Counted from the stretch's first letter, positions 42,627 to 55,664 are shown. The stretch: 64,000 bases of DNA from Purpureocillium takamizusanense (GCF_022605165.1 NC_063070.1:744001-808000), one strand, 5' to 3'. The notes: generated by a model from the letters alone, not told the origin. Translations and numbers: made by a program.

Positions 42627-45600
42627 TTCGTCAGGCGCGGGAAGAACGGTGCGTCGAGGTGCTTTGTTGGTGCAAAAAGGGCAGATAGAGGTGGGACACG
42701 GGCCCTGAGCCCGAAAGCTAAAGGTGACTCAAGTCTAAATTTCTCACCGAGGCTCACCGATCGGTGTCTCGCCCGTCGAGTGGTATTTGGCTACCCTATA
42801 CTTCGTACCCTCCCGCTCTTCGATGACGACGACGGATACGACATTGAATAGAGGTATGCACCTGGTCACATTGCAAAGCCAGACGGGCCAATGAAGCTTT
42901 TGAACCAAGTCCCGCTCGGTCACGTCCGCACCCTTTAAGTGCGATATTCCATGCGGAGTCATGCGGTCCCGAACTTGCATCAATAAATGACCCTCCTTCA
43001 GAAGTGGCCGGCCAAAAGCAAGTGGCTATTTGGAGTTGATGCAGGCTACACATAGCCCGGGACGGAAACGACCATCTGGGCATTGAATAGCTTGCGTGGA
43101 TTTTCTACAAAACCAGATAGTTTCAAGGGCTGCAGACACGATCCGGGTATTTGGTTGGCTCGGCGCCCAGTTCGCTTGGGCTGCGAGCGACTAAAGTATT
43201 GCATTGCTGACGATCCATGAACCTCCATTGGTAATAATCATTGGCTAGCAAGTTTATGCTGTACGAATGTACGAAAGAAGCGCAGATCATCTAGCGTCCG
43301 GCTGCCGCGGTAAAATGAGGATCGATGGCGACGGCTGCCAAGCCCAAGCCCGTTCGAGCAGGCCATCAAGCGCCTGTTAACTCGTTGAGGGAGTTTGTTC
43401 CCGGAGAATCTTGACAGCCTCCAGACGCTTTCAGACGGTTTGGTCCCTTTTGTTGTTAAAATTAGAAAACTGGACGTAGGCGGACTGGGCTTTCGAAAAC
43501 ATCGGACTGGCGTGCGTGTTTTCTGGGGCGTCCATGTTTCGGCTCGAGCGCATTCCGTCCGGGACGTCGCTGAAGAAGTAGTCGTATAGTGCAGCGCGGC
43601 ATGCACAGTGTCTAGTTGATTGTTCCGAAGAGGATGGCGACCGCTTGAAAGCCTGTCGCTTCATCACCATATCAACACACGTAAAGCGGCGTGGAGTCGT
43701 GGGATGTCCGTGTCCATTTATCCATGGGTCGGCCCTTTGCAAATTTCAGAGGGTTCCTCTGAGCCGCGTGGCTAGCTGTGCCAAGAAGAAAAGAGCGACA
43801 GCGTTTAATATCATATGTGGTGGAAGCACATAAGTATGTATGCCACGACAGGGCCACTGCCATCTCCCGTGAGGCTGAGAGACACTCCGTCTTTCTGACA
43901 GCCAGCGGTGGCTTGGCCCTTAGTATCTCTTTCAGCGACCCCCTTTACGGTTAGATCCGTTGGCTCACTTGCGCAGGCGACCGCCATGGAGCGCTTGAGT
44001 GCCATGCATTCCTCCCTGTCTTTTCTCAGTCGTCTTACCACTCACCTGCAGAGGTCTCACTCGCCACGTTCCTCACGAGAATCGTCGTCCGATTCGCGGC
44101 CCCCATCCGTGTGGCATGGCGTCCTTGCAGATGCCACAAACACCTGCAATCCGGGCTCGACAAATGAGAGGCACTCAGACCTAATGCGTGCCACTGTCCA
44201 CGCTCTGGTGCTGCTGTTGGTGGCAGGGTGTATCAGCCTCGCCAAGGGTCTGGTCGGCAGTTGGCATGCCCCGACCAGATCCAGGCAGGTGTGCCTCTGC
44301 CAAAGGTATGGGACTTCATCCATGGGCGGATGATGCAGAAGTCTTGGCTTGACAGGACTGCTCGGTCCGGTCCCGCAACTCGGCTGCACACGGGGACCAA
44401 CACGCCTTGCTCCTCCCTGAGCATCGTTGCGAGACCGAGAAACCGGATTGCGTAGAGTGAAAGGCACCTGCCCTATCAAGGGTGCGGAATGTGGCATGCG
44501 ATCCGATGAGTTCCGAAAAGCCCCCTGAGCGCCCAGCGGGCCGTGGCTTGGAGCCGTGAAAACTTTCCCGCCCTTTCTCTTAGATTTGACCTGGACCAAG
44601 TCGAAGATCGCCGCGTGGGCATCTCATCGGGAACAGAGGAAGATCTGGGGATTCCGCCGACGATGCTGCCAGCACTTGACAATTGCTCTTGTCGATGCCT
44701 TCCCAACGGACTATCGTTATTAGCGGTTTGGGATGCAGCCTATCCGCCGTCCGAGCGACCTGGGCTGCGACTGCTCAGCTGGACAGGATCCCGCGACAAG
44801 GGTCATTGGTCGCTTCGAAGAAGCAATGCCCGCCCACGCAAATCGAGGCCACCCGTCGCGCACCAAAGGAGGCCGTCTCCATATAGACGGACGGCACATC
44901 CGGCGTCGAGGCAGGGGCATCGGCTGCAGTAGGGCACCATCGGAGGCGGGCGTCGGATGACATTGGCTCAGGTGGCGCCCAGCTGCGGCTTCGTTGGATG
45001 GGGGCCGGTCTCTCTTGGACGCGATTTCTTGCACGCCATTCGACGCCCCGTGGGACGACGACCAGAACAACGGGAGGTGGGCAGGCGGCCGAGGCGCGAT
45101 GGAGCGTCCTGGCCGCTCATCAACGGCGACAAAGAAGGTTGCGTCCACATCAGATCCGATGTATGCAGGAAGCCGTCCATCGGTTCGTGGGGCGCCGCGG
45201 TTGGCGTGTTGGAGGGCCGGGCCAGAACCCCGCGCATCGCAACTCGTTCGAGCTTATTATGGTCCTTTTACAGCGGGGGTACGTACCTCGATGGAGGTAC
45301 CAGCGCGACGGCCAAGAATCTCAGGGCGGATCAGCGTGCGTTTGTGCGTGAGAGTGCTAATAAGTGAGGTGGACAGGACGTCACTGGCTCCAAGCACGGC
45401 GGGCATCGTCAGGGGCCGCTCCCCAACCAGCGTTCTTCTTTCTTGGTGGTGCGTTAGTGCTTGCTACCGCTGCAGCGCGGCCACTAGGTAGGGCCAAGCC
45501 AGCAACCCCAGCTAAGGTACTCACCAGTCGCCCTACCTTAGCCCGGAGCCCCACTGTGCGCAGCGGAATGCGCCACACGGCCCGGGAAAATTGCTGAATG

Positions 45601-47220
45601 AAGCAAGGCATGGGCGACGTGCCCACTGAGGCGAGAGGCCGGCCCCCTTCGTACCATGGCAGCGACCGCGGATTGCCCAGTGACCTTGCACCGTATCCGC
45701 TGGTAGGTTCTTACCTTACTTCGTAGCTTAAGTCAATCAATTGTCCGCCCCGCCGTGCTTCCGCTGCAGGGCCCGCCCGCTCCCCGATTTTGCGAGGCAT
45801 TGTGGCACTCCAGTTGTCGGTACTAACGTCCAGGTGGCCCCCCGTCCCATCGACCACGACCTGCTGAACTAGTAACATAAGGTAGGTAGGTACGGGGTTG
45901 GTGAGCACCTGCTCACTGAGAGCCCCGCAGTTGGCCGGCCCAAGTCACTAATGCGCCGCCAGCAGCCGCCTATGACCTTGCGCCAGCGAGCCGTGATCTA
46001 CCTACTGCACACCATGACAAGAAAGTGGGTGGTGGTGGTGGTGGCCTCATCATAAAGAGTCGGGGGGACCTATGCCGTGCCTGCGGACGACGGTGCGACG
46101 CGCGTGAGTTTTTTTGGAGAAGCAGATCGTGACGGGGCGCTACCAGCTCTCTCGCCGCCCTGCTGCCTGACGCCTGAGGCCCCTTTTCTTCCAACGGGAA
46201 TCCCTTGGCACGAAAAGTGTTTCTCTGGGGGCGTGGACGACCGTCTGAGAGACACTCGAGGCAGAGCGCTGGTTGTGCCCACGTCTGCCCGTCTGGCCCC
46301 GAGGGTAGCAGCGGCCAGGTTCGGCAGAGTGGCGGACGCTCCAAAAGAGGGAAATCAGCAGACACAGGATATGAAGAAACTTCCACATACGTACACGGCG
46401 ACACCGGCTATGGCAAAAGGACAGAGGGCGGCACGGCGCCGCGATCGAGCCAACCTTGCATGGACGCGGACGCGGAGTGCAGACTCCAGAGTTAGAGCTG
46501 GAGCAGTGGGCAGGCCAGGCATAGGCATTTAGCCAGTGAGGCAGTCCCCAGCGCTACACGAGGTCCTCCCTCGGCCCTCAACTCCACTGAACCCAGCCCA
46601 GCAAGGCTCCCGTCCATCCATGCCCACCCGGGCCTGCCCTCCACTCTTCCATCCCCGCCAGCACTCCCCCTCCCCTGGCCCAGGAGTGCACGCTCGCCGT
46701 CATTCACCTGATCGCTCGCTCCCACCCCGGTCCACCCCCCGGCTGGCGTTCCATACCTTGCCTTGCCTTGCCTTGTCTTCCCATCCATCCATTCATCCAC
46801 CATCCGCCCAGCCGTCCAACCCAGAACTTGCAAGTCAGACCGTCTCTCCAACCCGATCGCTCCCGCCTCAATTGTTTGCGCCATCGACGCCGTCGTCAAC
46901 GCGAGCCTCGATCACTCCATCTGTGCCACTGTCGACGACAAAATCTGCAGCACCGATCTGTGTCCGCTTCCCTCGCCAGATTCCCGCTGTCTGTACGAGC
47001 CCACTCGACGCTGCCATTCGCTGCCTTCCGTCCGAGAAACAGAACCTACGTACGCTTACCCGGCGCCATTGGACACGCCGCCGGCCCCGCGAGGCAGTCA
47101 CCGCTGGGGTTTTGCCCGTTGCTAGTTCGCCAGGCAGACCTTGGCTGAACCGGTCTCGAGCCCGAACATCGACCCCTCCCGTTGCCCGCGCGCGGCGGCG
47201 ACAACAGCCCTCGAGACATC
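42627..47220. other. Long intergenic stretch, no supported gene
   Basis: 4.6 kb between eIF2B epsilon and SKN7. The open frames (up to about 266 codons, at 46536-47336) are low-complexity or lack family marks and overlap each other. The 46.5-47.2 kb part is pyrimidine-rich, with CTTGC and CCAT repeats at 46757-46803, and is probably SKN7 promoter and leader. TAGGTA words occur at 45879-45893. A non-coding RNA gene could hide here but nothing in sequence shows one. Confidence 0.45.
46757..46803 (+). repeat. CTTGC and CCAT microsatellites
   Basis: Four CTTGC-like units are followed by TCCATCCATCCATTCATCC. They lie about 420-460 bases upstream of the SKN7 start. Confidence 0.7.
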
Positions 47221-49342
47221 ATGTCGGGGACAGAACTGGCCGCCGCCCCAGGCGGGGGCAACAATGCGAGCGAATTTGTAAGTCCCCTCTTCACTTGTGC
47301 GGCCTGCCGCTTCTGTCAGGGGCGCGAGGTAGCTAACCGTGCGGCCAGGTTCGCAAATTGTTTCGGTAATGCTACGCGATGGCTGCCGACCTGAATTGCG
47401 ACGACTAACGCGTCTTGAATAGGATGCTCGAGGATCCGTCGCATCAAGATGTCGCGAGGTGGGGAAAAGACGGCGACAGTTTCGTCGTGGTAGAGGTACG
47501 GCATCAACACCATTCAAGGCGAACGTCGCGTGTCGTGCTGACTTGCATCCAGGGCGAAAAGTTCACAAGATCGATCTTGCCAAAGCACTTCAAGCACAGT
47601 AACATGTCGAGTTTCATTCGACAACTGAACAAATACGACTTTCATAAAGTCAAGCCATCGACTGATAGCGAATCCTCGAATCCCAATGGCAATGTATGCT
47701 CGCCCCCATCGGCTCGGCGCTGCTGCAGCCGCGTTCTTGGGTCGCGCCAACTGACGTATATGCCACCTAGATCCTTGAGTTCAAACATCCCTATTTTAGG
47801 GCTGATAGTAAGGATGGCCTCGACAACATACGTCGCAAGGCGCCCGCGCCCAGAAAACAGCCCGCTGCCGAGGATTTTACCACCAGCCAGCACGTGAGCG
47901 TTATTTCGGAGCAACTCACAGCCACGCAGCAACAAGTCCAGCAACTTCAGGAGTTATACGCCGACGTGTCGCAGACTAACAGATTGCTCGTCAACGAGGT
48001 GCTGACCCTACAAAAGATGCTCAACGCTCAGAAACAGGCACAGTATGAGCTCCTGAACTACCTCTCACCGTACAACGACAGCCGCAACCGGACACTTGTC
48101 AACCAACAGATCGGCTCGAACGGTACGGCGGACGTGGACGACTCGGTTCCGGAGCTTCGCCGCGCCCGCGAGCTGCTCTCTAGTGTGACGACGGATTCTG
48201 TTGCCGACCGGGAGTTGGAGCGCCTTCAAGGCATGTACGGGTCTCCCACGGACTCGGCCACCATCATCACGCCCGTGTCGATGCCGATGATGCACGATCC
48301 AATGACCGACCTGAGCCGGTATCCCGTTTATCCGGTGGGCCAGACGGTTGGAATTGACCCGTTCTCGTCCGATCACATCCACAAGATCCCATACGCCATG
48401 CCGAACGAAGGCGCATCCATGGGCGTCTCCGAGCCGCCGACGACCTCGGCGCAAGCCACGGCACCGGCACCGGCAGCACCTGCGACTGCGCCCGCGCCTG
48501 CCGCTGACAAGTCCACGTCCCTGTGGGGGCCGAAGAAGCCATTGGTGTTCCTGGTGGAGGATGATTCGACTTGCGCCAAGATAGGAATCAAGTTCCTCAA
48601 ATCGATGGGATGCGAGGTCGAGCACGCGGTATGTTGTGGCCCCCCCCCTCCGCCCAGTGCGTCTCATGACGGCTGGCGCTGATGTCATCGTAGCAAAACG
48701 GCGCGGATGCTTTCAACAGAGTCAGCACAGTTGGGCGCGACCATTTCGACATGATGTTCATGGATATCATCATGCCTCGACTTGATGGTGTTTCGGCGAC
48801 AATGTACATTCGTCAACATTGTCCGTCCACACCGATCATCGCCATGACCTCCAACATCAGACCCGACGAGGTCAACAGCTATTTCGAGCACGGTAAGTAA
48901 ACGTTGTTGCCTCGCGACCGAAGAGCTGGAGTGCTAATGGTGGTTAGGCATGAATGGTGTGCTGGCCAAACCTTTCACCAAGGAAGGCATGCTCAAGTCG
49001 ATCAAGACTCACATGGCCCATCTGCTGAAGAACCCGCCGCCGCCACAGAACGAGACAGACGGATCGGGGTATATGATGGGTGGAGTCCCCTTTATGGGTA
49101 ACTCGATGAAGTTCGAGACATCGACGCCGCCCCCGCCCGGGGCTTCGGGCTCGGGCTGGTCCCCGGGTCACATGGCACAAGGTGGCACAGACCAATGGGG
49201 CGGCTTCATGAACGGTGGAAATCAGTACGGTATGGGCCGTCATGGCTACGGTACGGCCATGGACTCGACGTCAGGGCGCATGTCGGACCATGACAGCCCG
49301 CCCGAAAAGCGACAGCGGCTGAATCAAGGAAACTATGGCTGA
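47221..49342 (+). CDS. SKN7: HSF-domain/response-regulator transcription factor SKN7
   Basis: The nuclear oxidative and osmotic stress regulator that receives a phosphate through the multistep phosphorelay. Seven exons give 579 residues: 47221-47277, 47349-47365 (only 17 bases, VRKLFR), 47423-47495, 47553-47693, 47771-48628, 48694-48892 and 48948-49342. The HSF-type DNA-binding domain spans about residues 17-115 with SFIRQLNKYDFHKV, followed by a heptad-like helix (SEQLTATQQQVQQLQELYADVSQTNRLLVNEV). The receiver domain covers about 352-470: acidic pair in VEDDSTCAK near 359-361, phosphoacceptor Asp406 in MMFMDIIMPRLDG, and Lys456 in LAKPF. All key receiver residues are present. A Pro/Ala-rich linker joins the two and a Gly/Met-rich tail ends in PPEKRQRLNQ. 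Domain order is that of yeast Skn7. Confidence 0.96.
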
Positions 49343-50604
49343 GTGAGAGCGGGCCAGGACGGGCAAAGGGCGTGCGATATCGGTCGACGGACGGATCGAG
49401 CGAGCGACGAGCGGCAAGCCGCGGCCGGTGGCGGCTTGTTGGCGACGGTTTCTTCTCGGGAGGGACGCGCTCCTGCGATGCAGGGCGGCCATGGGCTGCG
49501 TGAGGGAAGCGCGCAGCTGGTTCCCGGAAATCGGCTTCGGTACTAGCCAGCCAGGATTTCCACAGAAGGAAGCGGCTTCTTCGAGGCGGAAGGTATCAGG
49601 GCAGGTGGTAATGCCCTGTTCCCATTCGAGGGTCGAATCGCACAACGGGCGATGGGGGAGGTTTTTGGATAATAGTCGGGCGCCGTTACCAACGAGCGGA
49701 GCGAGAAATTGGAGGCTGGCGCATTGCGATCAAGGCTAAAGGGTCAGGCGGTCAGACTGTACGGGCCTTTACGGAGGCACGCAATCTTCAAAGCAGAAAA
49801 GCGCAGTAAGAAGATGTGACTACCCGTGACGACGAGGGGGGGCGGGCCTTCGACGGGCGTCGAGAGTGTGCATACGTGAAGATGGGTGAATGCAAGAGCT
49901 TCGTGGACTGAGCCGGCGGCGACGCGGCCGGACGAGACGACGCAGTCGAGCACAGGGCCGTGTCGGAGGGCGGGAAAACGGCGCATATAAGAGGCAAGGC
50001 CGTCTTTCTTTGGTGGTCCCGGCAATAACAGCGGTTGGGGTTGCGGGAGTGCCCTTTTGACGTGGCGCGCGCCTCCTGGGGCCCGGACCCCGGCCCCGGG
50101 CTGAGGTCCATTGAGGTCTCGACCGGGCTTTTCGGGCGGGGGGTTCTGGAGCATCGGAGCTTCGCCGTGCGGCCGAACGTGGTGGTGGGGAGAGAGGTGG
50201 GGGAAGGGGGGGTTTAACGGGTAGTAGTAGGTAAGTACGCAGGTACGTAGGACAAGGCGTCGTGTACTGTATATTGGGCGGGAAAGTTGTGGGATGATGG
50301 ATGATTGTCTGTCCCTACGGGATATGCGGGCAAGGATGCGCTTGATGGGAGGGAAATGTGAAACCGTTCGTGATGCTTGGAGTATGTATGAGTATCGAAT
50401 AAAGTGAATGGAGACGTACGTATGAAGGAGTAAAGTAGGTGATGAAGGGCTTCATGTGACCAGGATGGGGACGGCAGAGGGAGCAATGCAATGAATGCCT
50501 GGACGGCCAAACGGACAGGACGCCCGCTGTATTATATCCGGAGGAGGTCGCGTTCTGAATTCGTGGGGGGGGCGAGAGAGCCGCGAAACCCCCCTTGGCG
50601 CCGG

Positions 50605-50660
50605 GCAAGCAAGCAGGCAAGCAAGCAGGCAAGCAGGCAGGCAGGCAGGCAGCAAGCAAG
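50605..50660 (+). repeat. GCAA/GCAG tetranucleotide microsatellite
   Basis: About 14 units alternating GCAA and GCAG in tandem. It is expected to be polymorphic. Confidence 0.9.
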
Positions 50661-51199
50661 ACGCGGGCAGCTGCCAACAAACTGGGGGCCGCCGTCCTTG
50701 GCCTTGGCTCTCTCTTGGGCCGGCCGAGCGAATGAGTCGACTCATATGCTGCGCGCCCGCGGCAGAGCAACAAAGCGCTGGGGCCTCCCGAATATATACG
50801 TGGGGTGGTCGTACTACATGGTATGTACATACATACCCACCTGAGTAGTAGGTACCCAGGCCTCCGGCTGAGAAGATGTTACGTGAAGATATGGAAAGGG
50901 TCGGCCGACGGGACAGTACTGTACATGTTGAGCGCATGCGCGCGGGGGTGGCGTTGCGCAGGCCCGACCTCCCTCCCCTTCCTTACCGAACATGATGCCC
51001 GCCTGCGATGGCGGCGTCGTTGGTTTTGTGTGTGTGTCAGAACGGGCGGGCTCTTTTGCGGTGAGGCAGGCAGACATGAAGTCGCACGCAGCCAAAGTTG
51101 GTAGGTAGGTAGGTGTGAAGTATAGTATTCATATGTATGGGGGCTATGCATACGTACATGAGACGGCGGCAGCCACGGCGTACTGATGTGAATGTGCGT

Positions 51200-51224
51200 A
51201 TGTGTGTGTGAGTGTGTGTGTGTG
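51200..51224 (+). repeat. TG dinucleotide microsatellite
   Basis: TG repeated with one GAG interruption, about 12 units. Confidence 0.8.
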
Positions 51225-51572
51225 CCTGCATGTCTCTCGGCAGTTACGAAAAGCGAGTTACGGCTACCACACGAACTTTGTCTCCTGGCTGGCCTGGGTT
51301 GCCTTGACAGGACGTTGGGGGACGGACGGGATGCCGCTGAAGCGGGTCCCTGCACCGGATGATGGGGCGTGCCGCAGGTGGCAAGTATATTATACGTACG
51401 AAGTAGTCGTCGTCGTCTACCTAAGTACTTATCAGACGTAGGTATGCAGGGCAGGGCCAGACAGGTACTACCGCCGTGTAAGATGAGTATGTACTACGTA
51501 CTGGGAAGCCTTGGGGGCAAGTGGATTGCAAGACGGGCCGGATGGACGATGATGCAACGTGCGGGCGTTGTT

Positions 51573-51599
51573 GGCTGGCTGGCTGGCTGGCTGGCTGGC
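51573..51599 (+). repeat. GGCT tetranucleotide microsatellite
   Basis: Almost seven perfect GGCT units. Confidence 0.85.
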
Positions 51600-51912
51600 G
51601 GACAAGGGCGAGACTCGCGTGGTGCCACGACGTTTGTGCTCATCGAAAAAACGTGCAAGCGAGTACGAGCTGGACGCTACGGCTGCGTGTAAACCCGCCC
51701 ATACTCTACATGCCGTCCGTCGTTGGCTTATTTGCTTGCGTTTCCAGGCATTGTACCTAGCTGGGTAGGACGTAGGTGTAAGGCATGAATGAAGCACAAG
51801 ATGTTGCAGCACATGCACGCCTTGTCTGCTCTGTTATAACCCCCTCCAAGTATACTGTACTCCGTACTTTGTGACCTAGGTTCTTCCGTGCCTCCTGTGC
51901 CTCCGGGTGTGT

Positions 51913-51932
51913 CCTCGCTCGCTCGCTCGCTT
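51913..51932 (+). repeat. CTCG tetranucleotide microsatellite
   Basis: Nearly five units of CTCG (TCGC). Confidence 0.7.
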
Positions 51933-53897
51933 CTCGGGCACAACCCGGAAGCAGTATTAGGATTGCCGCATCTGGAACACCACCAGTCCCGGGGGTGAAG
52001 GGGATTGCTCGTCCCCTCCTCTCATCCGATCGATTCCAACAAGAAGACAGAGAGGCATACATACATAGGGCCCGGCCCGGCCCAGCCCAGCCCAGGCTAG
52101 TCCAGGCCCACCCCCCTCCAGCCTTGCGCCCCAGCCTCAGGGGCGAGACCGACATCAGGCCAGCCTCAAGACCGGAGCAACATGAGCCCAGCCTGGCCGA
52201 GCCTGGTCCAGGCCAGTTGGTCCGCCCTGCCGCCCTTCAATCGCTGCCTGCCAACGGCCCTGCAGCATGCCCTGCTTGCCCATCTCATGGTATCTGGACA
52301 AGCGCGCGGACCTCCCCGGCTGCGGCTCACGGCAGAAAGGCATTTCCGGGATTTCCGAACCCGGGGGGGAAGGGGAATGGTCTCGAATCGGGAAGCCAAG
52401 GTGCAAGCAGCCACCACGGGGGAGGGAGGAGAAGCAGGAGAAGGAGGAGGAGAACTCACCATTGACGACGACAACCACAATTGAACGCTGGGCCCGTGCG
52501 CCGGGCCTTGGCATCGTGCGAGGAAGAGGGCGGTGTGAAAGATTAGGTACTTTGTAGATAGCTTCCCGCTTAGAATCTACGTAATACGGCACGCCGCATG
52601 TAAGGCCGGCCATAACGGACATGTCCCTCTCCCGCTTCGCAGGGTCTTCCGCCGGGAGGGGCGGGAATGGATGGGGACATGTCCTTTGTGTGATGCGGAA
52701 CGGTGCGGGACTACGTGCGTGTAACGGTTGTGCGTCAACGACTCATTACATTGTCTGGCTGCATGAGGTGCTGAGCTGCTGCTTCTTCGTTCTTGTAGCG
52801 GTGTGCTTGCCAGTGTCACCAGCTGAGAGGGAGATCCATGAGTAGGTAGGATGCCAGCACTCGCAGGGTCCTTGGTCTTCATGCTGGCAGAGAGCGACAG
52901 ACAGGCATTGCTTGCTCCTTGCGCGTCTCATCATCACCCGTCATCACGGCAGAGCGGCCGACCGAGTCCAGCAGCGGAAAGGGAGAGAGGGGGCGATTAT
53001 GGCCCGTTGCATGTGCTATGCTAAGACAAGCATCATGGTCAGCGGCTTGTCGACACGCTGTGCCGTGGGTACGACGTTTTGACTACAGATAACTTGTAGC
53101 AAGGGTGCCTGCCTGCACCGGACGGATAGCTGCAACGGCGACGGCGGGCGATGCATGTCTCGAGTTTTGGCCCGAGGTCCGACACGCAGTTGGACGCTTT
53201 CCCGTTGGCTGACCTGCAACGCTGAGACCATCGGCGGCGACGAGACGAGCTGCCGCTGCCATCTGCATTCGAGTACGTATACTGTACTTTGTACGGATGG
53301 GGGCTGGCTGATGGCGAGGTGGGACGAGGTTCAACCCACGGCATGGAAGCTGCTGACTCGGGAGATGTAAGTTCGTTCGAGCTTTTTGGGGGAGCGCTTT
53401 CAATGGGTGTTTGCAGCACAGGCGGTCGACCTCCATCCATTAGCACCTTCAAGGTTGGTACAGGTACTAGGTAGGCACTGGAGGGCAACGACCAGGCAGC
53501 GCAGCGCAGCGCACCACCTCCAGCAAGACCCATGGAGCCCACCTCAGGCAGTCTGTGCAGCGGAGGAACCGCCCGTGGAGCTCCCCATCTCCCCTCCATT
53601 GTTCAGCAGGCACCCACCAACTCTGCGTGCCACTTGCGGAGAGCCCTGTTGGAACTTGGGTGCACTCTGGCCCCCACATGGGCCGCACACTGGAAACGGC
53701 TTTACACGCTCGCCCGCCGCAAGACGCGTCTCACCCTCGCCCGACGCGTCAATCTCGTCGCCCTCAACCCACCACACACCCGACCGCAACGCCGGCGCCG
53801 CACACCACCACCAATTCAGCCATCCAGTCACTCCGTCGATAGAGCGTCGTCTGCCATTCAGACTGCGTAAACCCAACTCATCGACTCCGATACAGCC

Positions 53898-55664
53898 ATG
53901 CCGCACTCGGTCGAGGGAGGAGGGCCCGGCTCGCCCCAGGGCGCGGTCAAGGACGAGCCCATGGACGATGCGGGCATCCCCAGCAGCGCCCCGGTTGCCG
54001 ACGGCGACGGCGACGTCGACATGCAGCCGTCCGACGCCGCCGATGCCGCGCCCCAACCCGTTAAGAAGGAGGTTCCGCTGGAAAACATGTTCGACGACGA
54101 TTCCGACGACGACGAGTTTCCCAGCTCCGCCCCCGTCAAGGAGCAACCCTCGAGCCCGCCCGCGAGGGCGCCCGCATCCCCAGTGTTCGTCATCCTCGAC
54201 CCCCCCGCGCATGCACTCACTCTCCGCGAGAAGCCGTTCAACAGTAATTAACACCACACTGAACCCTGCAGAGACGTCGCCTCGCTCAAGGCATCCGACC
54301 CCGAGGTCATGCGCAGCTTCTACCAGCGACTCTTCCCCTGGCGGCAGCTGTTCCAATGGCTCAACCACAGCCCCACGCCCACAAACGACTTTGGCAACCG
54401 AGAGTTTGCCTTTACCCTGCAGAACGACGCCTATCTGCGATACCAGTCCTTTGCCACGGCAGACCTGTACGCGCCCGAGTCCTCAAGGCGGCACGCTTCC
54501 AGGACCATCTTTTGCTAATGTGTGCCCACGGCTAGTCTGCGCAAAGACGTCCTCCGCCTCATGCCCTCGCGTTTCGAAATCGGCCCCGTCTACACCACCA
54601 ACCCGCGCGACCGCAAGACGCTCCGCAACTCGTCCGCTTTTAAGCCCCTCGCCAAGGAGCTCTGCTTCGATATCGACTTGACAGACTACGACGATATCCG
54701 TACCTGCTGCGACAAGGCCAACATCTGCAACAAGTGCTGGACCTTCATGACCATGGCCATCAAGGTCATCGACGCCTCCCTGCGCGATGATCTTGGCTTC
54801 AAGCACATCATGTGGGTGTACTCGGGTCGTCGAGGTGCCCACGCCTGGGTCTGCGACAAAAAGGTCCGCAGCTTGGACGACCAAAAGAGAAGGGCCATTG
54901 CAGGCTACCTCGAAGTTGTAAAAGGTGGCGCGCAGGGCGGCAAGAAGGTGAATGTGCGGCGGCCGCTGCACCCGCATCTCTCGTAAGTACCGCGCTCTTC
55001 CGACTGCCTCCGGAGATTGTGATGCTGACCGAATTGTAGCCGCAGTCTAGACATTCTCAAGTCACACTTCCAGGACGATGTCCTTGAGGGCCAGGACCCC
55101 TGGGGCACGGCCGAGCGCGCCGAAAAGCTGCTTCAGCTGCTACCGGACAAGACGCTCAACGACTCCCTGCGGCGCAAATGGGACGCGGCCCCGGGACGTG
55201 CGTCCACGTCCAAATGGGCCGACATCGACGCCTTGGCCAAGACGGGCGCGAGCAAGCACCTCGACGCCAAGGCCCTCCTCGAAGCCAAGCAGGACATTGT
55301 CCTCGAGTACACGTACCCGCGCCTCGACATTGAGGTCAGCAAGAAGCTCAACCACTTGCTCAAGAGCCCCTTTGTCGTGCACCCCGGCACCGGCCGCGTC
55401 TGCGTGCCCATCGACACGCGCCACCTCGAGGCGTTTGACCCCCTTGGCGTGCCCACGGTGCAGGGCCTGCTCGCCGAGATTGATGCCTGGAGGGACGACG
55501 GCGACGGCGAGGGAGACGACAAGGGCAAGGCGCTGGCGGACTGGGAGAAGACGAGCCTGAGGCCGTACGTGGATTACTTTAGGACCTTTGTCGCAGGCAT
55601 CCTCAAGGACGAAAAGGACACGCGCGTCAAGAGGGAACGAGATGACGAATCGATGGAGTTTTAG
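53898..55664 (+). CDS. PRI1: DNA primase small (catalytic) subunit
   Basis: The catalytic subunit of the eukaryotic primase in the DNA polymerase alpha-primase complex, which lays down RNA primers for replication. Four exons, 53898-54184, 54272-54466, 54536-54982 and 55040-55664, give 517 residues. The first exon is an acidic, Pro/Ser-rich N-terminal extension of about 95 residues. The core begins at ASDPEVMRSFYQRLFPWR. The metal-binding aspartates are Asp206 and Asp208 in ELCFDIDLTDYDD, the zinc ligands lie in CCDKANICNKCW (218-229), and SGRRGAHAWVCD is the nucleotide-binding block. The first intron uses a less usual GTTCGT donor at 54185; it is the reading that keeps the frame and an ordinary acceptor. 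The third exon's end is a clear GTAAGT at 54983. The gene is convergent with TRM10, only 147 bases apart. Confidence 0.95.

Larger units (their letters stand above)
49343..53897. other. Long repeat-rich intergenic stretch
   Basis: 4.55 kb between SKN7 and PRI1 without a supported gene. It is rich in short tandem repeats (50605-50660, 51200-51224, 51573-51599, 51913-51932, 52070-52096) and TAGGTA words (50219-50250, 51101-51115). Open frames of up to 186 codons exist but all are repetitive or lack family signals. The last few hundred bases would be the PRI1 promoter. Confidence 0.5.

Noticed and set aside
43908..45491. Several overlapping frames of 120-180 codons on both strands
   Set aside because: All frames open at once is a sign of GC-rich sequence, and none has a domain.
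46536..47336. Plus-strand frame of 266 codons across the SKN7 start
   Set aside because: Pro/Ser/Arg-rich leader in another frame than SKN7; no domain and strongly pyrimidine-driven composition.
49625..49640. GGGTCGAATCGC, similar to a tRNA B box
   Set aside because: No matching A box, anticodon arm or acceptor stem around it.
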